38,230 nt of DNA from Actinotalea caeni (lineage in GTDB: Bacteria > Actinomycetota > Actinomycetes > Actinomycetales > Beutenbergiaceae): assembly GCF_009733795.1 (NCBI RefSeq), contig NZ_WNXX01000026.1:1-38230 (forward strand). The letters are read 5' to 3'. Positions 1-8,396 of this stretch are shown here, piece by piece (the stretch's first letter is position 1; the number at the start of each line of letters is the position of its first letter). The translations under genes were made by a program, and so were the position numbers. A model generated the notes under the pieces. The model saw only the letters and a list, made by a program, of their open reading frames with translations, made no database searches and was not told the DNA's origin.

Positions 1-1
1 C

Positions 2-3000
2 GCGCCGGTCGACGCCGAGTCGCACGCCGACGTCGCGCTCGAGGCGGCCGCAGCGGTGCCGCCGCCGGTCGAGGCCGTGGCCCCGACCGCGCCCTACACC
101 CAGCGCACGCCCGCCAAGCGGCCGCAGCCGGCGGCCGGTGGTGGCGACGAGGTCGACCGCCTGCGCGGTCCGGCCGCGCGCGTCGTCACCAACATGGAGT
201 CGTCGCTGAGCGTGCCGACCGCGACGAGCGTGCGGGCCATCCCGGCCAAGCTGCTCATCGACAACCGGATCGTGCTCAACAACCACCTCGCGCGCAGCCG
301 CGGCGGCAAGGTCAGCTTCACGCACCTGATCGGCTACGCGCTGGTCGAGGCGCTCGGCGACATGCCGGAGATGAACGCCGGCTACCGGGTCGTCGACGGC
401 AAGCCGGGCGTGTTCCGCCCGTCGCACGTCAACCTCGGTCTCGCGATCGACCTCGCGAAGCCCGACGGCACCCGACAGCTCGTCGTGCCCGCCATCAAGG
501 GCGCCGAGGCGATGGACTTCGCGCAGTTCTGGCGCGCCTACGAGGACGTCGTCCGGCGCGCCCGCGGCGGCAAGCTCGGCGTCGAGGACTTCCAGGGCAC
601 CACGATCTCGCTCACCAACCCGGGCACGATCGGCACCGTCCACTCGGTGCCGCGGCTCATGGAGGGCCAGGGCACGATCATCGGCGTCGGCGCGATGGAC
701 TACCCCGCGGAGTTCCAGGGCGCCTCGCCCGAGAACCTCGCCAAGATGGGCGTGTCGAAGGTCCTCACGCTGACCTCGACCTACGACCACCGGATCATCC
801 AGGGCGCCCAGTCCGGCGAGTTCCTGCGGATCATCCACAGCAAGCTGCTGGGCGAGGACGGCTTCTACGACCGCGTGTTCGCGGCGCTGCGGGTGCCCTA
901 CGAGCCTGTGCGCTGGACGACCGACGTCGACACCGACCCGGTCAGCGAGTTCGACAAGCCCGCGCGCATCCTCCAGCTCATCCACGCCTACCGCTCGCGC
1001 GGTCACCTGATCGCCGACACCGACCCGCTCGCCTACCGCCAGCGCAAGCACGCCGACCTCGACGTGCAGAACCACGGGCTCACGCTGTGGGACCTCGACC
1101 GGTCGTTCCCGACGGGCGGGTTCGGCGGCAAGCCGCGGATGCTGCTGCGCGACATCCTCGGGCTGCTGCGCAACTCCTACTGCCGCACGATCGGCGCGGA
1201 GTACATGCACCTGCACGACGCCGCGCAGCGGCGCTGGCTGCAGCAGCGGCTGGAGTCCGGCTGGGACAAGCCCGCGCCGGAGGAGCAGAAGCAGATCCTG
1301 CGCAAGATCAACCAGGCCGAGGCGTTCGAGACGTTCCTGCAGACGAAGTTCGTCGGGCAGAAGCGGTTCAGCCTCGAGGGCGGCGAGTCGCTGATCCCGC
1401 TGCTCGACCGGATCCTGCAGGCGGCGGCCCGCGAGGGTCTCGACGAGGTCGGCATCGGCATGCCGCACCGTGGTCGTCTCAACGTGCTGGCCAACATCGC
1501 GGGCAAGTCCTACGCGCAGATCTTCGCCGAGTTCGAGGGCAACCAGGACCCGAAGACCGTGCAGGGCAGCGGCGACGTGAAGTACCACCTGGGCACCGAG
1601 GGCGAGTACACCTCGATCACCGGTGAGAAGACCCGCGTCTACCTCGCCGCCAACCCCTCGCACCTCGAGGCGGTCAACGGCGTCCTCGAGGGCGTCGTGC
1701 GCGCGAAGCAGGACCGCATCGACCTCGGCGGCGGCGGCTTCTCGGTGCTGCCGATCCTCATCCACGGTGACGCCGCGTTCGCCGGTCAGGGCGTGGTGAC
1801 GGAGACGATCAACCTCAGCCAGCTGCGGGGCTACCGCACCGGCGGCACGATCCACGTCCTCATCAACAACCAGATCGGGTTCACCACCGGCGCCGCGTCC
1901 TCGCGGTCGACCCTGTACGCGACCGACGTGGTCAAGGGGCTGCAGATCCCCGTGTTCCACGTCAACGGCGACGACCCCGAGGCCGTCGCGCACGTCGCGC
2001 AGCTGGCGTTCGACTACCGCCAGGAGTTCAACCGCGACGTCGTCATCGACATGGTCTGCTACCGCCGTCGCGGTCACAACGAGGGCGACGACCCCTCGAT
2101 GACGCAGCCGGTGATGTACGGGCTCATCGAGAACAAGCGCAGCGTCCGCACGCTCTACACCGAGTCCCTCGTGGGCCGCGGCGACATCAGCGAGGACGAG
2201 GCGAAGCAGGCGCTCGAGCACTTCCAGGGCGAGCTGGAACGGGTCTTCACCGAGTCCAAGCAGGGCTCGCAGACGACCGGCGACCAGGTCGCGGGGCTGG
2301 AGGTCCCGGAGTCCCAGCAGGAGGACGCCGGGATGATGGTCGGCTGGCAGACCGCCGTGCCGGCCCGGGTCATCGAGCGCGTCGGCGAGGCGCACCTGCG
2401 CACGCCCGAGGGCTTCACGGTGCACCCGAAGCTCAAGCAGCTGCTCGAGCGCCGCGCGCAGATGGCGACCAACGGCGACATCGACTGGGCGTTCGGCGAG
2501 CTGGTGGCCTTCGGCTCCCTGCTCATGGAGGGGACCCCGGTCCGGCTCGCGGGCCAGGACAGCCGCCGCGGCACCTTCGTGCAGCGGCACGCGGTGCTGC
2601 ACGATCGCCAGACCGGTGCGGAGTGGACACCACTGGCCTACCTGTCGGCCGACCAGGCGAAGTTCTGGGTCTACGACTCCTCGCTCAGCGAGTACGCGGC
2701 GCTGGCGTTCGAGTACGGCTACTCGGTGGAGCGGCCCGACGCACTGGTGCTGTGGGAGGCGCAGTTCGGCGACTTCGTCAACGGCGCCCAGATCGTCATC
2801 GACGAGTTCATCTCCTCGGCGCAGGCGAAGTGGAACCAGAGCTCCTCGGTCGTGCTGCTGCTGCCGCACGGCTACGAGGGCCAGGGCCCGGACCACTCCT
2901 CGGCCCGCATCGAGCGGTTCCTCCAGCTGTGCGCCGAGGACAACATGACGGTCGCCCAGCCGTCGACCCCGGCGAACCACTTCCACCTGCTGCGGCGCCA

Positions 3001-3511
3001 GGCGTACCGCCGGCCGCGCCGCCCGCTCGTGGAGTTCACCCCCAAGCAGCTGCTGCGCCTGCGCGCCGCGACCTCGTCGGTCGAGGACTTCACGCAGGGC
3101 ACGTTCCAGCCGGTCATCGGCGACACGACCGTGCCGCCGGAGCAGGTCGACCGGGTGCTGCTGTGCACCGGCCGCGTGTACTACGACCTGGCCGCCGAGC
3201 GCGCCAAGCGCGAGGACACCCGGACCGCGATCGTGCGGCTCGAGGAGCTCTACCCGTTCCCTGCGGAGGAGCTCGTCGCCGAGCTGGGCCGCTACCGCGA
3301 CGACGCCGAGCTGGTGTGGGTGCAGGACGAGCCCAGCAACCAGGGCGCGTGGTCGTTCGTCGGCTACCAGATGCGGTTCAAGGTGCCCGAGCTGCAGGGC
3401 CGCCCGGTCGCGCACGTCAGCCGCCGCCCGGCGGCCGCGCCCGCGACCGGCAGCGGCAAGGTCCACAAGTCCCAGCAGCAGGAGCTGATCGCCGAGGCGT
3501 TTGCCAGGTGA
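2..3511 (+). CDS. kgd: Multifunctional 2-oxoglutarate decarboxylase/dehydrogenase E2-E1 fusion (Kgd), 5' end outside window
   Basis: This is the actinobacterial fusion of a succinyltransferase-like E2 domain and a thiamine-diphosphate 2-oxoglutarate dehydrogenase E1, acting in the TCA cycle. The frame is open from base 2, so the true start lies upstream; 1169 codons are visible and about 90 N-terminal residues are probably missing compared with family members of about 1250. A Pro/Ala linker is followed by the E2 catalytic domain, with the motif YDHRIIQG near nt 780-805; Gln replaces the usual Asp of DHRxxDG, as I recall for mycobacterial Kgd. The E1 part carries [14 protein letters not shown] (about nt 1457), [11 protein letters not shown] (about nt 1650) and the ThDP region [10 protein letters not shown] with NNQIGF (about nt 1765-1880). 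The stop overlaps the next start by four bases (GTGA). The family assignment is secure. Confidence 0.96.
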   Translation, partial: APVDAESHADVALEAAAAVPPPVEAVAPTAPYTQRTPAKRPQPAAGGGDEVDRLRGPAARVVTNMESSLSVPTATSVRAIPAKLLIDNRIVLNNHLARSRGGKVSFTHLIGYALVEALGDMPEMNAGYRVVDGKPGVFRPSHVNLGLAIDLAKPDGTRQLVVPAIKGAEAMDFAQFWRAYEDVVRRARGGKLGVEDFQGTTISLTNPGTIGTVHSVPRLMEGQGTIIGVGAMDYPAEFQGASPENLAKMGVSKVLTLTSTYDHRIIQGAQSGEFLRIIHSKLLGEDGFYDRVFAALRVPYEPVRWTTDVDTDPVSEFDKPARILQLIHAYRSRGHLIADTDPLAYRQRKHADLDVQNHGLTLWDLDRSFPTGGFGGKPRMLLRDILGLLRNSYCRTIGAEYMHLHDAAQRRWLQQRLESGWDKPAPEEQKQILRKINQAEAFETFLQTKFVGQKRFSLEGGESLIPLLDRILQAAAREGLDEVGIGMPHRGRLNVLANIAGKSYAQIFAEFEGNQDPKTVQGSGDVKYHLGTEGEYTSITGEKTRVYLAANPSHLEAVNGVLEGVVRAKQDRIDLGGGGFSVLPILIHGDAAFAGQGVVTETINLSQLRGYRTGGTIHVLINNQIGFTTGAASSRSTLYATDVVKGLQIPVFHVNGDDPEAVAHVAQLAFDYRQEFNRDVVIDMVCYRRRGHNEGDDPSMTQPVMYGLIENKRSVRTLYTESLVGRGDISEDEAKQALEHFQGELERVFTESKQGSQTTGDQVAGLEVPESQQEDAGMMVGWQTAVPARVIERVGEAHLRTPEGFTVHPKLKQLLERRAQMATNGDIDWAFGELVAFGSLLMEGTPVRLAGQDSRRGTFVQRHAVLHDRQTGAEWTPLAYLSADQAKFWVYDSSLSEYAALAFEYGYSVERPDALVLWEAQFGDFVNGAQIVIDEFISSAQAKWNQSSSVVLLLPHGYEGQGPDHSSARIERFLQLCAEDNMTVAQPSTPANHFHLLRRQAYRRPRRPLVEFTPKQLLRLRAATSSVEDFTQGTFQPVIGDTTVPPEQVDRVLLCTGRVYYDLAAERAKREDTRTAIVRLEELYPFPAEELVAELGRYRDDAELVWVQDEPSNQGAWSFVGYQMRFKVPELQGRPVAHVSRRPAAAPATGSGKVHKSQQQELIAEAFAR

Positions 3512-4098
3512 GCACGCGTGTGGCCGTCGTCGGCGACGAGCTCGTGGCCGGCGTCGGCGACCCGCGCGGGATGGGCTGGGTCGGTCGCGTCGTCGGGCGC
3601 ACCCGCACGCCCGAGGAGATCGAGGTCTACACGCTCGCGGTGCCCGGCGAGACCTCGACCCAGCTGTCCGCCCGGTGGGAGACCGAGTGCAACCGTCGCT
3701 TCGGCGGTGACGACGACCGGCTGGTCGTCGCGCTCGGCTCCGCCGACCTCGACCACGGGGTGTCGCTCGCGCGCAGCCGTCTCAACCTCGCCAACGTGCT
3801 CGACGACGCGGCGAACCGACCGGTGGCGGCGTTCGTCGTCGGGCCGCCGCCCCGGGCGGGTGTCGACGAGGCTGCGCTCGGCGAGCTGAGCCGAGCGTTC
3901 GCGGACGTGTGCCGGCGGCGCCGGGTCCCCTACGCCGAGACGTTCGAGCCGCTGCGTGCGCACGAGCAGTGGCTGGCCGACCTCGCGGCCGGTGACGGCC
4001 GTCACCCCGGGCAGGCCGGGTACGGGCTGCTCGCGTGGCTCGTGCTCCACAACGGCTGGTACGCCTGGATCGGCGCGGAGGACCCCGAGCAGTCCTGA
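3508..4098 (+). CDS. GDSL/SGNH-hydrolase-like protein with Glu in place of the nucleophile Ser
   Basis: A 196-residue protein beginning at a GTG that overlaps the kgd stop by four bases, so it is probably translationally coupled to kgd. The SGNH layout is visible: block I reads [12 protein letters not shown] near the N-terminus, a block III-like GSADLD lies about residue 71, and block V reads [11 protein letters not shown] near residue 165. Canonical block I is GDSL, with Ser as the nucleophile. Here the matching position is Glu (GDEL), while the C-terminal Asp/His pair of DxxH is kept. No signal peptide or membrane segment is visible, so it is probably cytosolic. The fold call is fairly safe. 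Hydrolytic activity is doubtful, and the substrate is unknown. Confidence 0.85.
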   Translation: MSTRVAVVGDELVAGVGDPRGMGWVGRVVGRTRTPEEIEVYTLAVPGETSTQLSARWETECNRRFGGDDDRLVVALGSADLDHGVSLARSRLNLANVLDDAANRPVAAFVVGPPPRAGVDEAALGELSRAFADVCRRRRVPYAETFEPLRAHEQWLADLAAGDGRHPGQAGYGLLAWLVLHNGWYAWIGAEDPEQS

Positions 4099-4253
4099 GG
4101 AACAAGTCGCTGCGCGGGCTTGACAGCCCGGGCGAGCGCGACACGCCCGTTTGCTCCTCGCCGCCGCCTGTGTGACGGTGGATGGGTCCGAGGCGCACGC
4201 GACTGGTGCAGCTCGCTGCTCGTATGCGTCCATGCCGAGGAGAGGAGCACCAC

Positions 4254-4535
4254 ATGCTCACCGTCACCGAGACCGCTCAGACCGCCATCCGCTCGCTCAG
4301 CGAGCAGGCCGGCCTCCCCGCCACCGGCGGTGTCCGGCTCGCGATGGACGAGACCGGCAGCGGCGTCCAGATGTCGCTGGCCCCCGAGCCCCAGGAGGGC
4401 GACCAGGTGGTCGACGACGCCGGCGCCCGCGTGTTCATGCCGGCCGAGACGGCGACGCTGCTGGAGACCCAGCAGCTCGACGCCGCTCCCACGCCGGAGG
4501 GCACCGGGTTCACGCTGCGCGCGCAGACCAGCTGA
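4254..4535 (+). CDS. HesB/IscA-fold small protein lacking cluster-binding cysteines
   Basis: A 93-residue acidic protein. The ATG at 4254 was chosen over upstream in-frame codons because a strong ribosome-binding site (GAGGAGAGGAG, 4237-4247) precedes it. The N-terminus MLTVTETAQTAIRSL and the segment GGVRLAMDE resemble the start of HesB/IscA (Fe-S biogenesis A-type) domains. The family's Fe-S-binding cysteines are absent; the protein contains no Cys at all. It is therefore unlikely to be a functional A-type scaffold and may be a degenerate or repurposed member. It is followed by a strong hairpin (4551-4583), and appears to be monocistronic. Confidence 0.75.
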   Translation: MLTVTETAQTAIRSLSEQAGLPATGGVRLAMDETGSGVQMSLAPEPQEGDQVVDDAGARVFMPAETATLLETQQLDAAPTPEGTGFTLRAQTS

Positions 4536-4550
4536 CGCCCCCGCACCACG

Positions 4551-4583
4551 AGGGCCGGTCCGGCATCACGCCGGGCCGGCCCT
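4551..4583 (+). terminator. Intrinsic-terminator-like hairpin after the HesB-like gene
   Basis: Fourteen-base arms at 4551-4564 and 4570-4583 pair with one G-U wobble around the loop ATCAC. It lies 15 bases past the stop at 4535. No long T-run follows, which is common in high-GC actinobacteria. Confidence 0.7.
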
Positions 4584-4652
4584 TCGCGCGTCCAGGGGTG
4601 CTCGCGGCGCCGGCTGCGCCCACGGCACCGCCGGCACCGGCCGCGGCCGGCG

Positions 4653-5483
4653 TCAGCCGGTCGTGCCGTCGGCGCCCGGGAGCGGCGAGGGGTCCTTGCG
4701 CTCGACGACGACCTCGCCGCTGACGGTCGTGGCGGTGAGCAGCACGCGGCCACCGTGCCCGGCCTCCTGCACCTTGGTGATGCCGAACCCGGCGCGCTGC
4801 TGGTGCCCGTCGACGCTGACCTGCGCGGCGACGCCGCGGGCCTCGAGCTCCAGCGCCGCCGCGGCGGGCAGGTGCACGTGGGTGTGTCCCGAGACCGTCG
4901 TGGTGCTCAGCACCGCGGCGTCACCGCGGTGCCGCAGGTCGATGCCGCCGGCGACCGTGGTCACCGAGACGCGCGGCAGCTCGCCGTCGAGGCGGACGTC
5001 GCCGGACGCGGTCGCGACCGTGACGGGCCCGGCGTGGCCGTCGACCGCGACGGCGCCCGACGCCGTGCGCACCTTGACGCCGCCCGTGGTGCGCGCGGTC
5101 TCCACGGGCGCGGACGCCGTCGAGACGTCCAGGTCGCCGGTGGTCCCGGTGGCCCGGACGGCTGCGCTGACGGTCGCCGCGGTGACCGTGACGCCCGCGC
5201 CGACGTGCAGCCGCACGACCGCTCGGTCGGCGGTGTCGGCCGCCGTCGTGAGCCGCTTGAGCCAGCCGTCCCAGCCGATCGAGGGGTAGCCGATGCTCAC
5301 CCGGTCGGCCTCGGTGGAGACCTCCAGCGGCTGCCCGGTCACCTCGGTGACCTCGACCAGCACGCCCGGCTCGTCGCGCGGGACCACCTCCAGCGCTCCC
5401 GCCACGAGCTGGACGCGGACCGAGCTCGCGTCGTCGCTGCGGACCGAGTCCGGTCCGGTGAGGATGCGGGTCATGGTGGTCAT
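4653..5483 (-). CDS. DUF4097-type beta-strand-repeat (adhesin-like) protein
   Basis: A 276-residue protein dominated by short repeated beta-strand units such as GDLDVSTASAPVETA, GGVKVRTASGAVAVDG, GPVTVATASGDVRLDG and VSVTTVAGGIDL, the pattern of DUF4097 right-handed beta-helix-like proteins. No signal peptide or transmembrane segment is evident, so it is predicted to be cytosolic or peripherally associated. The ATG at 5483 has AAGGAG eight bases upstream. An alternative GTG at 5492 would overlap the stop of the upstream oxidoreductase gene by four bases. Either way it is cotranscribed with that gene. The same reading frame stays open far upstream, but that extension lies over the MDR gene and is not coding. 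The function of the family is unknown. Confidence 0.8.
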   Translation of the reverse strand: MTTMTRILTGPDSVRSDDASSVRVQLVAGALEVVPRDEPGVLVEVTEVTGQPLEVSTEADRVSIGYPSIGWDGWLKRLTTAADTADRAVVRLHVGAGVTVTAATVSAAVRATGTTGDLDVSTASAPVETARTTGGVKVRTASGAVAVDGHAGPVTVATASGDVRLDGELPRVSVTTVAGGIDLRHRGDAAVLSTTTVSGHTHVHLPAAAALELEARGVAAQVSVDGHQQRAGFGITKVQEAGHGGRVLLTATTVSGEVVVERKDPSPLPGADGTTG

Positions 5484-5488
5484 GCCGG

Positions 5489-6463
5489 TCACTCCTTCGT
5501 CGTGAGAACGATCTTGCCGACCATGTCGCCGGCTGCGAGCGCGGCGAAGGCGCCGCGCACGTCGTCGTCGGAGGTGAGGTCGCCGGTGCGGTCGACGACG
5601 GGGACGACGCCGGCCGCCGTCATCATCGACGCCACCGCGGCCAGCTCCTGCCGGGTGCCCATCGTCGACCCGACGACCCGCAGGCTGCGGAAGAACACCC
5701 GGTTGAGGTCGGCCGACGGCGCGGGTCCGCTGGTGGCGCCCGCGACCGCGACCACCCCACCGGGGCGCAACGAGCGCAGCGAGTGCTGCCAGGTGGCCTC
5801 CCCCACGGTCTCGACCACGACGTCGACCGGAGGCACCCGGGTACCGGTCTCGACGGCCTCGTGCGCGCCGATCTCGAGGGCGCGCTCCAGCTTCTCGGGC
5901 GAGCGCGAGGTGACGGTGACGTGCAGCCCGGCGGCGCGGGCGAGCACGGTGGCCGCGGTCGCGACGCCGCCGCCTGCGCCCTGCACGAGCACGCGCTGGC
6001 CCGGCTGCGCCTGGGCGGCCGAGAACAGCAGCCGGTAGGCGGTGAGGTACGCCGTCGGGAGACAGGCCGCCTCGGCGAACGACATCCCCGCGGGCTTGGG
6101 CACGAGGTTGCGGGCGGGCACCGCCACCCGCTCGGCGAGGGTGCCCGGGTAGAGCTCCGACAGCAGGGTGCGGCGGGGGTCGAGCGTCTCGTCGCCGTCC
6201 CAGCCGCGCGTGGCCACGACCGCGTGCACCATCACCTCGGAGCCGTCCGGCCCGATGCCCGCGGCGTCGGTGCCGAGCACCATCGGGAGCCGGTCGGCGG
6301 GCAGTCCCACACCGCGCAGGCTCCACAGGTCGTGGTGGTTGAGCGCGGCGGCACGGACCTCCACCCACACCCAGCCCTCGGGCACCTCGGGCTCGAGCTC
6401 GCCGATCGCGAGACCCGACAGCGGGTCGTCGGGGTCCTGGGAACGGGCGTAGACGCAGCGCAC
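5489..6463 (-). CDS. Zinc-binding-dehydrogenase family (MDR) NADPH:quinone-oxidoreductase-like enzyme
   Basis: A 324-residue medium-chain dehydrogenase/reductase. The N-terminal GroES-like catalytic domain contains AAALNHHDLWSLRG and VLGTDAAG. The Rossmann domain has the nucleotide-binding motif VLVQGAGGGVATAA at about residues 164-177, followed by VTVTSRSPEKLE, which suggests NADP(H) use. The C-terminus ends GDMVGKIVLT, typical of quinone-oxidoreductase-like members. I see no structural-zinc cysteine cluster, so it may be zinc-independent despite the family name. Translation starts at a GTG six bases after a TAGGGT -10 element, so the transcript is probably leaderless. It heads a two-gene unit with the DUF4097 gene. 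The substrate cannot be told. Confidence 0.88.
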   Translation of the reverse strand: MRCVYARSQDPDDPLSGLAIGELEPEVPEGWVWVEVRAAALNHHDLWSLRGVGLPADRLPMVLGTDAAGIGPDGSEVMVHAVVATRGWDGDETLDPRRTLLSELYPGTLAERVAVPARNLVPKPAGMSFAEAACLPTAYLTAYRLLFSAAQAQPGQRVLVQGAGGGVATAATVLARAAGLHVTVTSRSPEKLERALEIGAHEAVETGTRVPPVDVVVETVGEATWQHSLRSLRPGGVVAVAGATSGPAPSADLNRVFFRSLRVVGSTMGTRQELAAVASMMTAAGVVPVVDRTGDLTSDDDVRGAFAALAAGDMVGKIVLTTKE

Positions 6464-6469
6464 GTCTCC

Positions 6470-6475
6470 ACCCTA
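6470..6475 (-). promoter_or_regulatory. -10 element TAGGGT of the MDR gene (leaderless)
   Basis: TAGGGT on the minus strand is separated by six bases from the GTG at 6463, placing the predicted transcription start at or next to the start codon. No clear -35 element is seen. Confidence 0.55.
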
Positions 6476-6547
6476 CGTCGCGGGCGTCAGGGGCGTCGGG
6501 TCACGACGGCGGGCCCGTGCTCGCGCGACGTCGGCGTCGCGGCTGCC

Positions 6548-6564
6548 CGCTCGCGCGACGAGCG
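6548..6564 (-). terminator. Hairpin downstream of rsrA
   Basis: CGCTCG (6548-6553) pairs with CGAGCG (6559-6564) around a five-base loop, starting about ten bases after the rsrA stop on the minus strand. A 12-base direct repeat GCTCGCGCGACG lies at 6519-6530 and 6549-6560. It is a plausible terminator without a T-run. Confidence 0.45.
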
Positions 6565-6574
6565 GTGCGCCGGC

Positions 6575-6847
6575 TCAGGCCGGCGGCACGAGGCGGGTGC
6601 GCAGCACCGTGATCTCGGTGCGTACCCGCATGCGGAGCGTCTCGGGCGCCGTCTCGCAGCAGGAGCGCCGCAGCAGCTCCTTGACGCGGCGCTCGAGCTC
6701 GGCCTCGCCGAAGCAGGACGCGCACTCCTCGAGGTGCGCGCGCAACCGGCCGGCGTCGATCTCGGTGATCTCGGAGTCGATGTACTCCTCGAGGCGCTCG
6801 AGCGCCTCCTCGCACCGGCACTCCTTGCTCATCGACTGCTCGCTCAT
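6575..6847 (-). CDS. rsrA: Zinc-binding redox-sensing anti-sigma factor RsrA
   Basis: A 90-residue ZAS-family anti-sigma factor. It shows the signature H38-x3-C42-x2-C45 (HLEECASC), an N-terminal CRC (Cys10 and Cys12) matching the extra zinc-ligand cysteine of Streptomyces RsrA, and a C-terminal CC pair at 63-64. In the known system, disulfide formation among these cysteines ejects zinc and frees the sigma factor. Its ATG overlaps the sigR stop by four bases (ATGA), so the pair is translationally coupled, as expected for a stoichiometric antagonist. A second ATG lies five codons in. Identification rests on the motifs, length and position immediately after sigR. Confidence 0.93.
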   Translation of the reverse strand: MSEQSMSKECRCEEALERLEEYIDSEITEIDAGRLRAHLEECASCFGEAELERRVKELLRRSCCETAPETLRMRVRTEITVLRTRLVPPA

Positions 6848-7479
6848 CGACCCTCCCTGACGAGCCCGAGCTCGCGGGCGTGGTCCGCGAGCAGCGTCCG
6901 CAGCTGCCGACGGCCTCGGTGCAGCCGCGACATCACGGTCCCGATCGGGGTGTCCATGATCTCCGCGATCTCCTTGTACGCAAAGCCCTCGACGTCGGCG
7001 AGGTAGACCGCGACACGGAAGTCGTCGGGCAGCTGCGCGAGCGCGTCCTTGACGACGTCGTCCCCGATGAGGTCGAGCGCCTCGGCCTCGGCGGAGCGCA
7101 GCCCGGTCGAGGTGTGCGACGCCGCGCGGTGCTCCTGCCAGTCCTCGACGTCCTCCGCGTTCGACTGCTGCGGCTCGCGCTGCTTCTTGCGGTAGGAGTT
7201 GATGAACGTGTTGGTGAGGATCCGGTACAGCCACGCCTTGAAGTTGGTGCCCGGCTTGAACTGGTGGAACGCGGCGTAGGCCTTCGCGAACGTCTCCTGC
7301 ACGAGGTCCTCGGCGTCGGCCGGGTTGCGCGTCATGCGCAGCGCCGCGCCGTAGAGCTGGTCGAGCAGCGGCATCGCCTCGGCCTCGAAGCGCTGGTCGC
7401 GCTCGAGCGCTGTCTCGGTGGCGGGATCGACCACCTGGTCGGCGGTCGCGCCGACCGCACCCTCAACCTGGTCTGACAT
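6844..7479 (-). CDS. sigR: RNA polymerase ECF sigma factor SigR/SigH (thiol-oxidative stress)
   Basis: A 211-residue group 4 sigma factor. Region 2 holds the core-binding and -10-recognition segment, including [14 protein letters not shown] (about 55-68) and [19 protein letters not shown] (about 80-98). Region 4 holds [21 protein letters not shown] and the helix-turn-helix around [14 protein letters not shown] (about 180-193). Sequence and linkage to RsrA identify it as SigR/SigH. The ATG at 7479 begins eight bases after a TAGGCT -10 element. A second, SigR-type promoter lies farther upstream, and the reading frame stays open through it. A GTG at 7641 could give an isoform about 54 residues longer. 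Autoregulation is strongly suggested. Confidence 0.95.
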   Translation of the reverse strand: MSDQVEGAVGATADQVVDPATETALERDQRFEAEAMPLLDQLYGAALRMTRNPADAEDLVQETFAKAYAAFHQFKPGTNFKAWLYRILTNTFINSYRKKQREPQQSNAEDVEDWQEHRAASHTSTGLRSAEAEALDLIGDDVVKDALAQLPDDFRVAVYLADVEGFAYKEIAEIMDTPIGTVMSRLHRGRRQLRTLLADHARELGLVREGR

Positions 7480-7487
7480 CACCGTCG

Positions 7488-7493
7488 AGCCTA
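7488..7493 (-). promoter_or_regulatory. sigR proximal promoter -10 (TAGGCT), housekeeping type
   Basis: TAGGCT on the minus strand ends eight bases before the sigR ATG, predicting a near-leaderless transcript for the short SigR form. It matches the TANNNT elements before many other genes in the window. No convincing -35 is seen. Confidence 0.5.
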
Positions 7494-7650
7494 GGCCATC
7501 GCCGGGCCGGGACCTGCCGGTGCGGGGACCTAGCCGGCGGGCCGGACCCGCGGGCTCCGGCCGCGCGGACGCCCGGCCGTGGGTGCACGAGCGCGCCGGT
7601 GCGCGCTCCGGTGTGCCGCGATCGGTGCTGAGGGCTGTCACGCCTCCCAC

Positions 7651-7677
7651 AACCTCCTGGCCCGGCGGAGCATTCCC
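7651..7677 (-). promoter_or_regulatory. SigR-dependent promoter (GGGAAT-N18-GTT) upstream of sigR
   Basis: On the minus strand GGGAAT (7677-7672) is followed after exactly 18 bases by GTT (7653-7651), matching the known SigR/SigH consensus GGAAT-N18-GTT. The predicted start, about 7641-7645, lies roughly 165 bases before the ATG at 7479 and almost on the in-frame GTG at 7641. This fits positive autoregulation and possible production of a longer SigR form. Confidence 0.8.
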
Positions 7678-7735
7678 GGGGCCGTCGGCACGCGCGACGG
7701 TGGCGCTTCGGCTACCGGAGCGGGCGTTCGTGCGG

Positions 7736-7741
7736 TAGCAA
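7736..7741 (+). promoter_or_regulatory. Possible -10 element (TAGCAA) of the DoxX-like gene
   Basis: TAGCAA lies six bases before the ATG at 7748, the spacing of the other leaderless genes here. The final T of TANNNT is shifted by one base, so the match is weak. Confidence 0.35.
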
Positions 7742-7747
7742 TGAGGC

Positions 7748-8260
7748 ATGAGTCCTCTTCGTGCGCTTGCCCGGCCGCTGCTCGCGTCCGCCTTCATCGT
7801 CGACGGCGTGGACGCGCTGCGTCACACCGACGAGCACGCGGCGCGGGCGCAGCCCTTCGCCCCCACGCTGGCGCGCGTGAGCGAGAAGGTGCCCGGGCTG
7901 CCCAGCGACACCCGCAGCCTCACCCGTCTCATCGGCGCGGTGCAGGTCGGGGCGGGCGTGCTGCTCGCGACCGGGAAGGCGCCGCGCGTGGCCGCCGCCG
8001 CGCTCGCCGTCGTCACGATCCCGACGGCGGTCGTGCGCCACCCGGTCCGCAGCACCAGCGGCGAGGAGCGCCGTCGGAACCTCGTCGGGCTGCTGCGGGA
8101 CGGCGCGCTGCTCGGCGGGCTGATCTTCGCGGCCGAGGACCGGCAGGGGCGGCCGTCGCTGGGCTGGCGCCTCGACAACTGGCGCGCGCACCGCGCCGAG
8201 ATCGCCGAGGTCCGCGCCGAGCTCAAGGAGCGCCTCAAGGAGGTCAAGCAGGCCGCCTGA
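7748..8260 (+). CDS. DoxX-family membrane protein
   Basis: A 170-residue protein with an N-terminal DoxX-like segment. It starts [20 protein letters not shown], followed by the amphipathic [16 protein letters not shown] region and hydrophobic segments around residues 62-77 ([15 protein letters not shown]), 81-95 and 118-128, giving about four short membrane helices. A charged, coiled-coil-prone C-terminus (about residues 140-170, rich in Arg, Glu and Lys) extends into the cytoplasm. It is transcribed divergently from sigR and shares a 268-base intergenic region with it. In mycobacteria DoxX has been linked to thiol and redox homeostasis, so the neighbourhood is suggestive, but no functional link is shown by the sequence. 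A leaderless start at 7748 is likely. Confidence 0.82.
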   Translation: MSPLRALARPLLASAFIVDGVDALRHTDEHAARAQPFAPTLARVSEKVPGLPSDTRSLTRLIGAVQVGAGVLLATGKAPRVAAAALAVVTIPTAVVRHPVRSTSGEERRRNLVGLLRDGALLGGLIFAAEDRQGRPSLGWRLDNWRAHRAEIAEVRAELKERLKEVKQAA

Positions 8261-8384
8261 GCCCGCCCTTCCCCGCGACCCCGGGCGCCCGCCCAGCCGT
8301 CGTGCGGGCACGGTCGGCGGGCGTCGCCGGGTGCCGCTGCGCCCTGCGCCGGTCGACCGCGGCAGGGGCTCGCACCGCGCTGAC

Positions 8385-8390
8385 TACCCT
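8385..8390 (+). promoter_or_regulatory. -10 element TACCCT of aroA (leaderless)
   Basis: TACCCT is separated by six bases from the aroA GTG at 8397, so transcription probably begins at or beside the start codon. No ribosome-binding site precedes the GTG, which agrees with this. Confidence 0.55.
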
Positions 8391-8396
8391 GGCCCT

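Noticed and set aside
4120-4125. Perfect TTGACA as a -35 element
   Set aside because: No -10 match occurs 16-19 bases downstream. It also forms the loop of a small GGGCT-TGAC-AGCCC hairpin, more likely the end of the kgd-GDSL transcript.
5484-6368. A long N-terminal extension of the DUF4097 protein
   Set aside because: The frame stays open but runs across the MDR gene and is Arg/Ala/Gly shadow sequence. The AAGGAG before the ATG at 5483 marks the real start.
6519-6560. CRISPR-like direct repeat
   Set aside because: There are only two 12-base copies, 30 bases apart, one of them part of the rsrA terminator hairpin. No array or cas gene is present.
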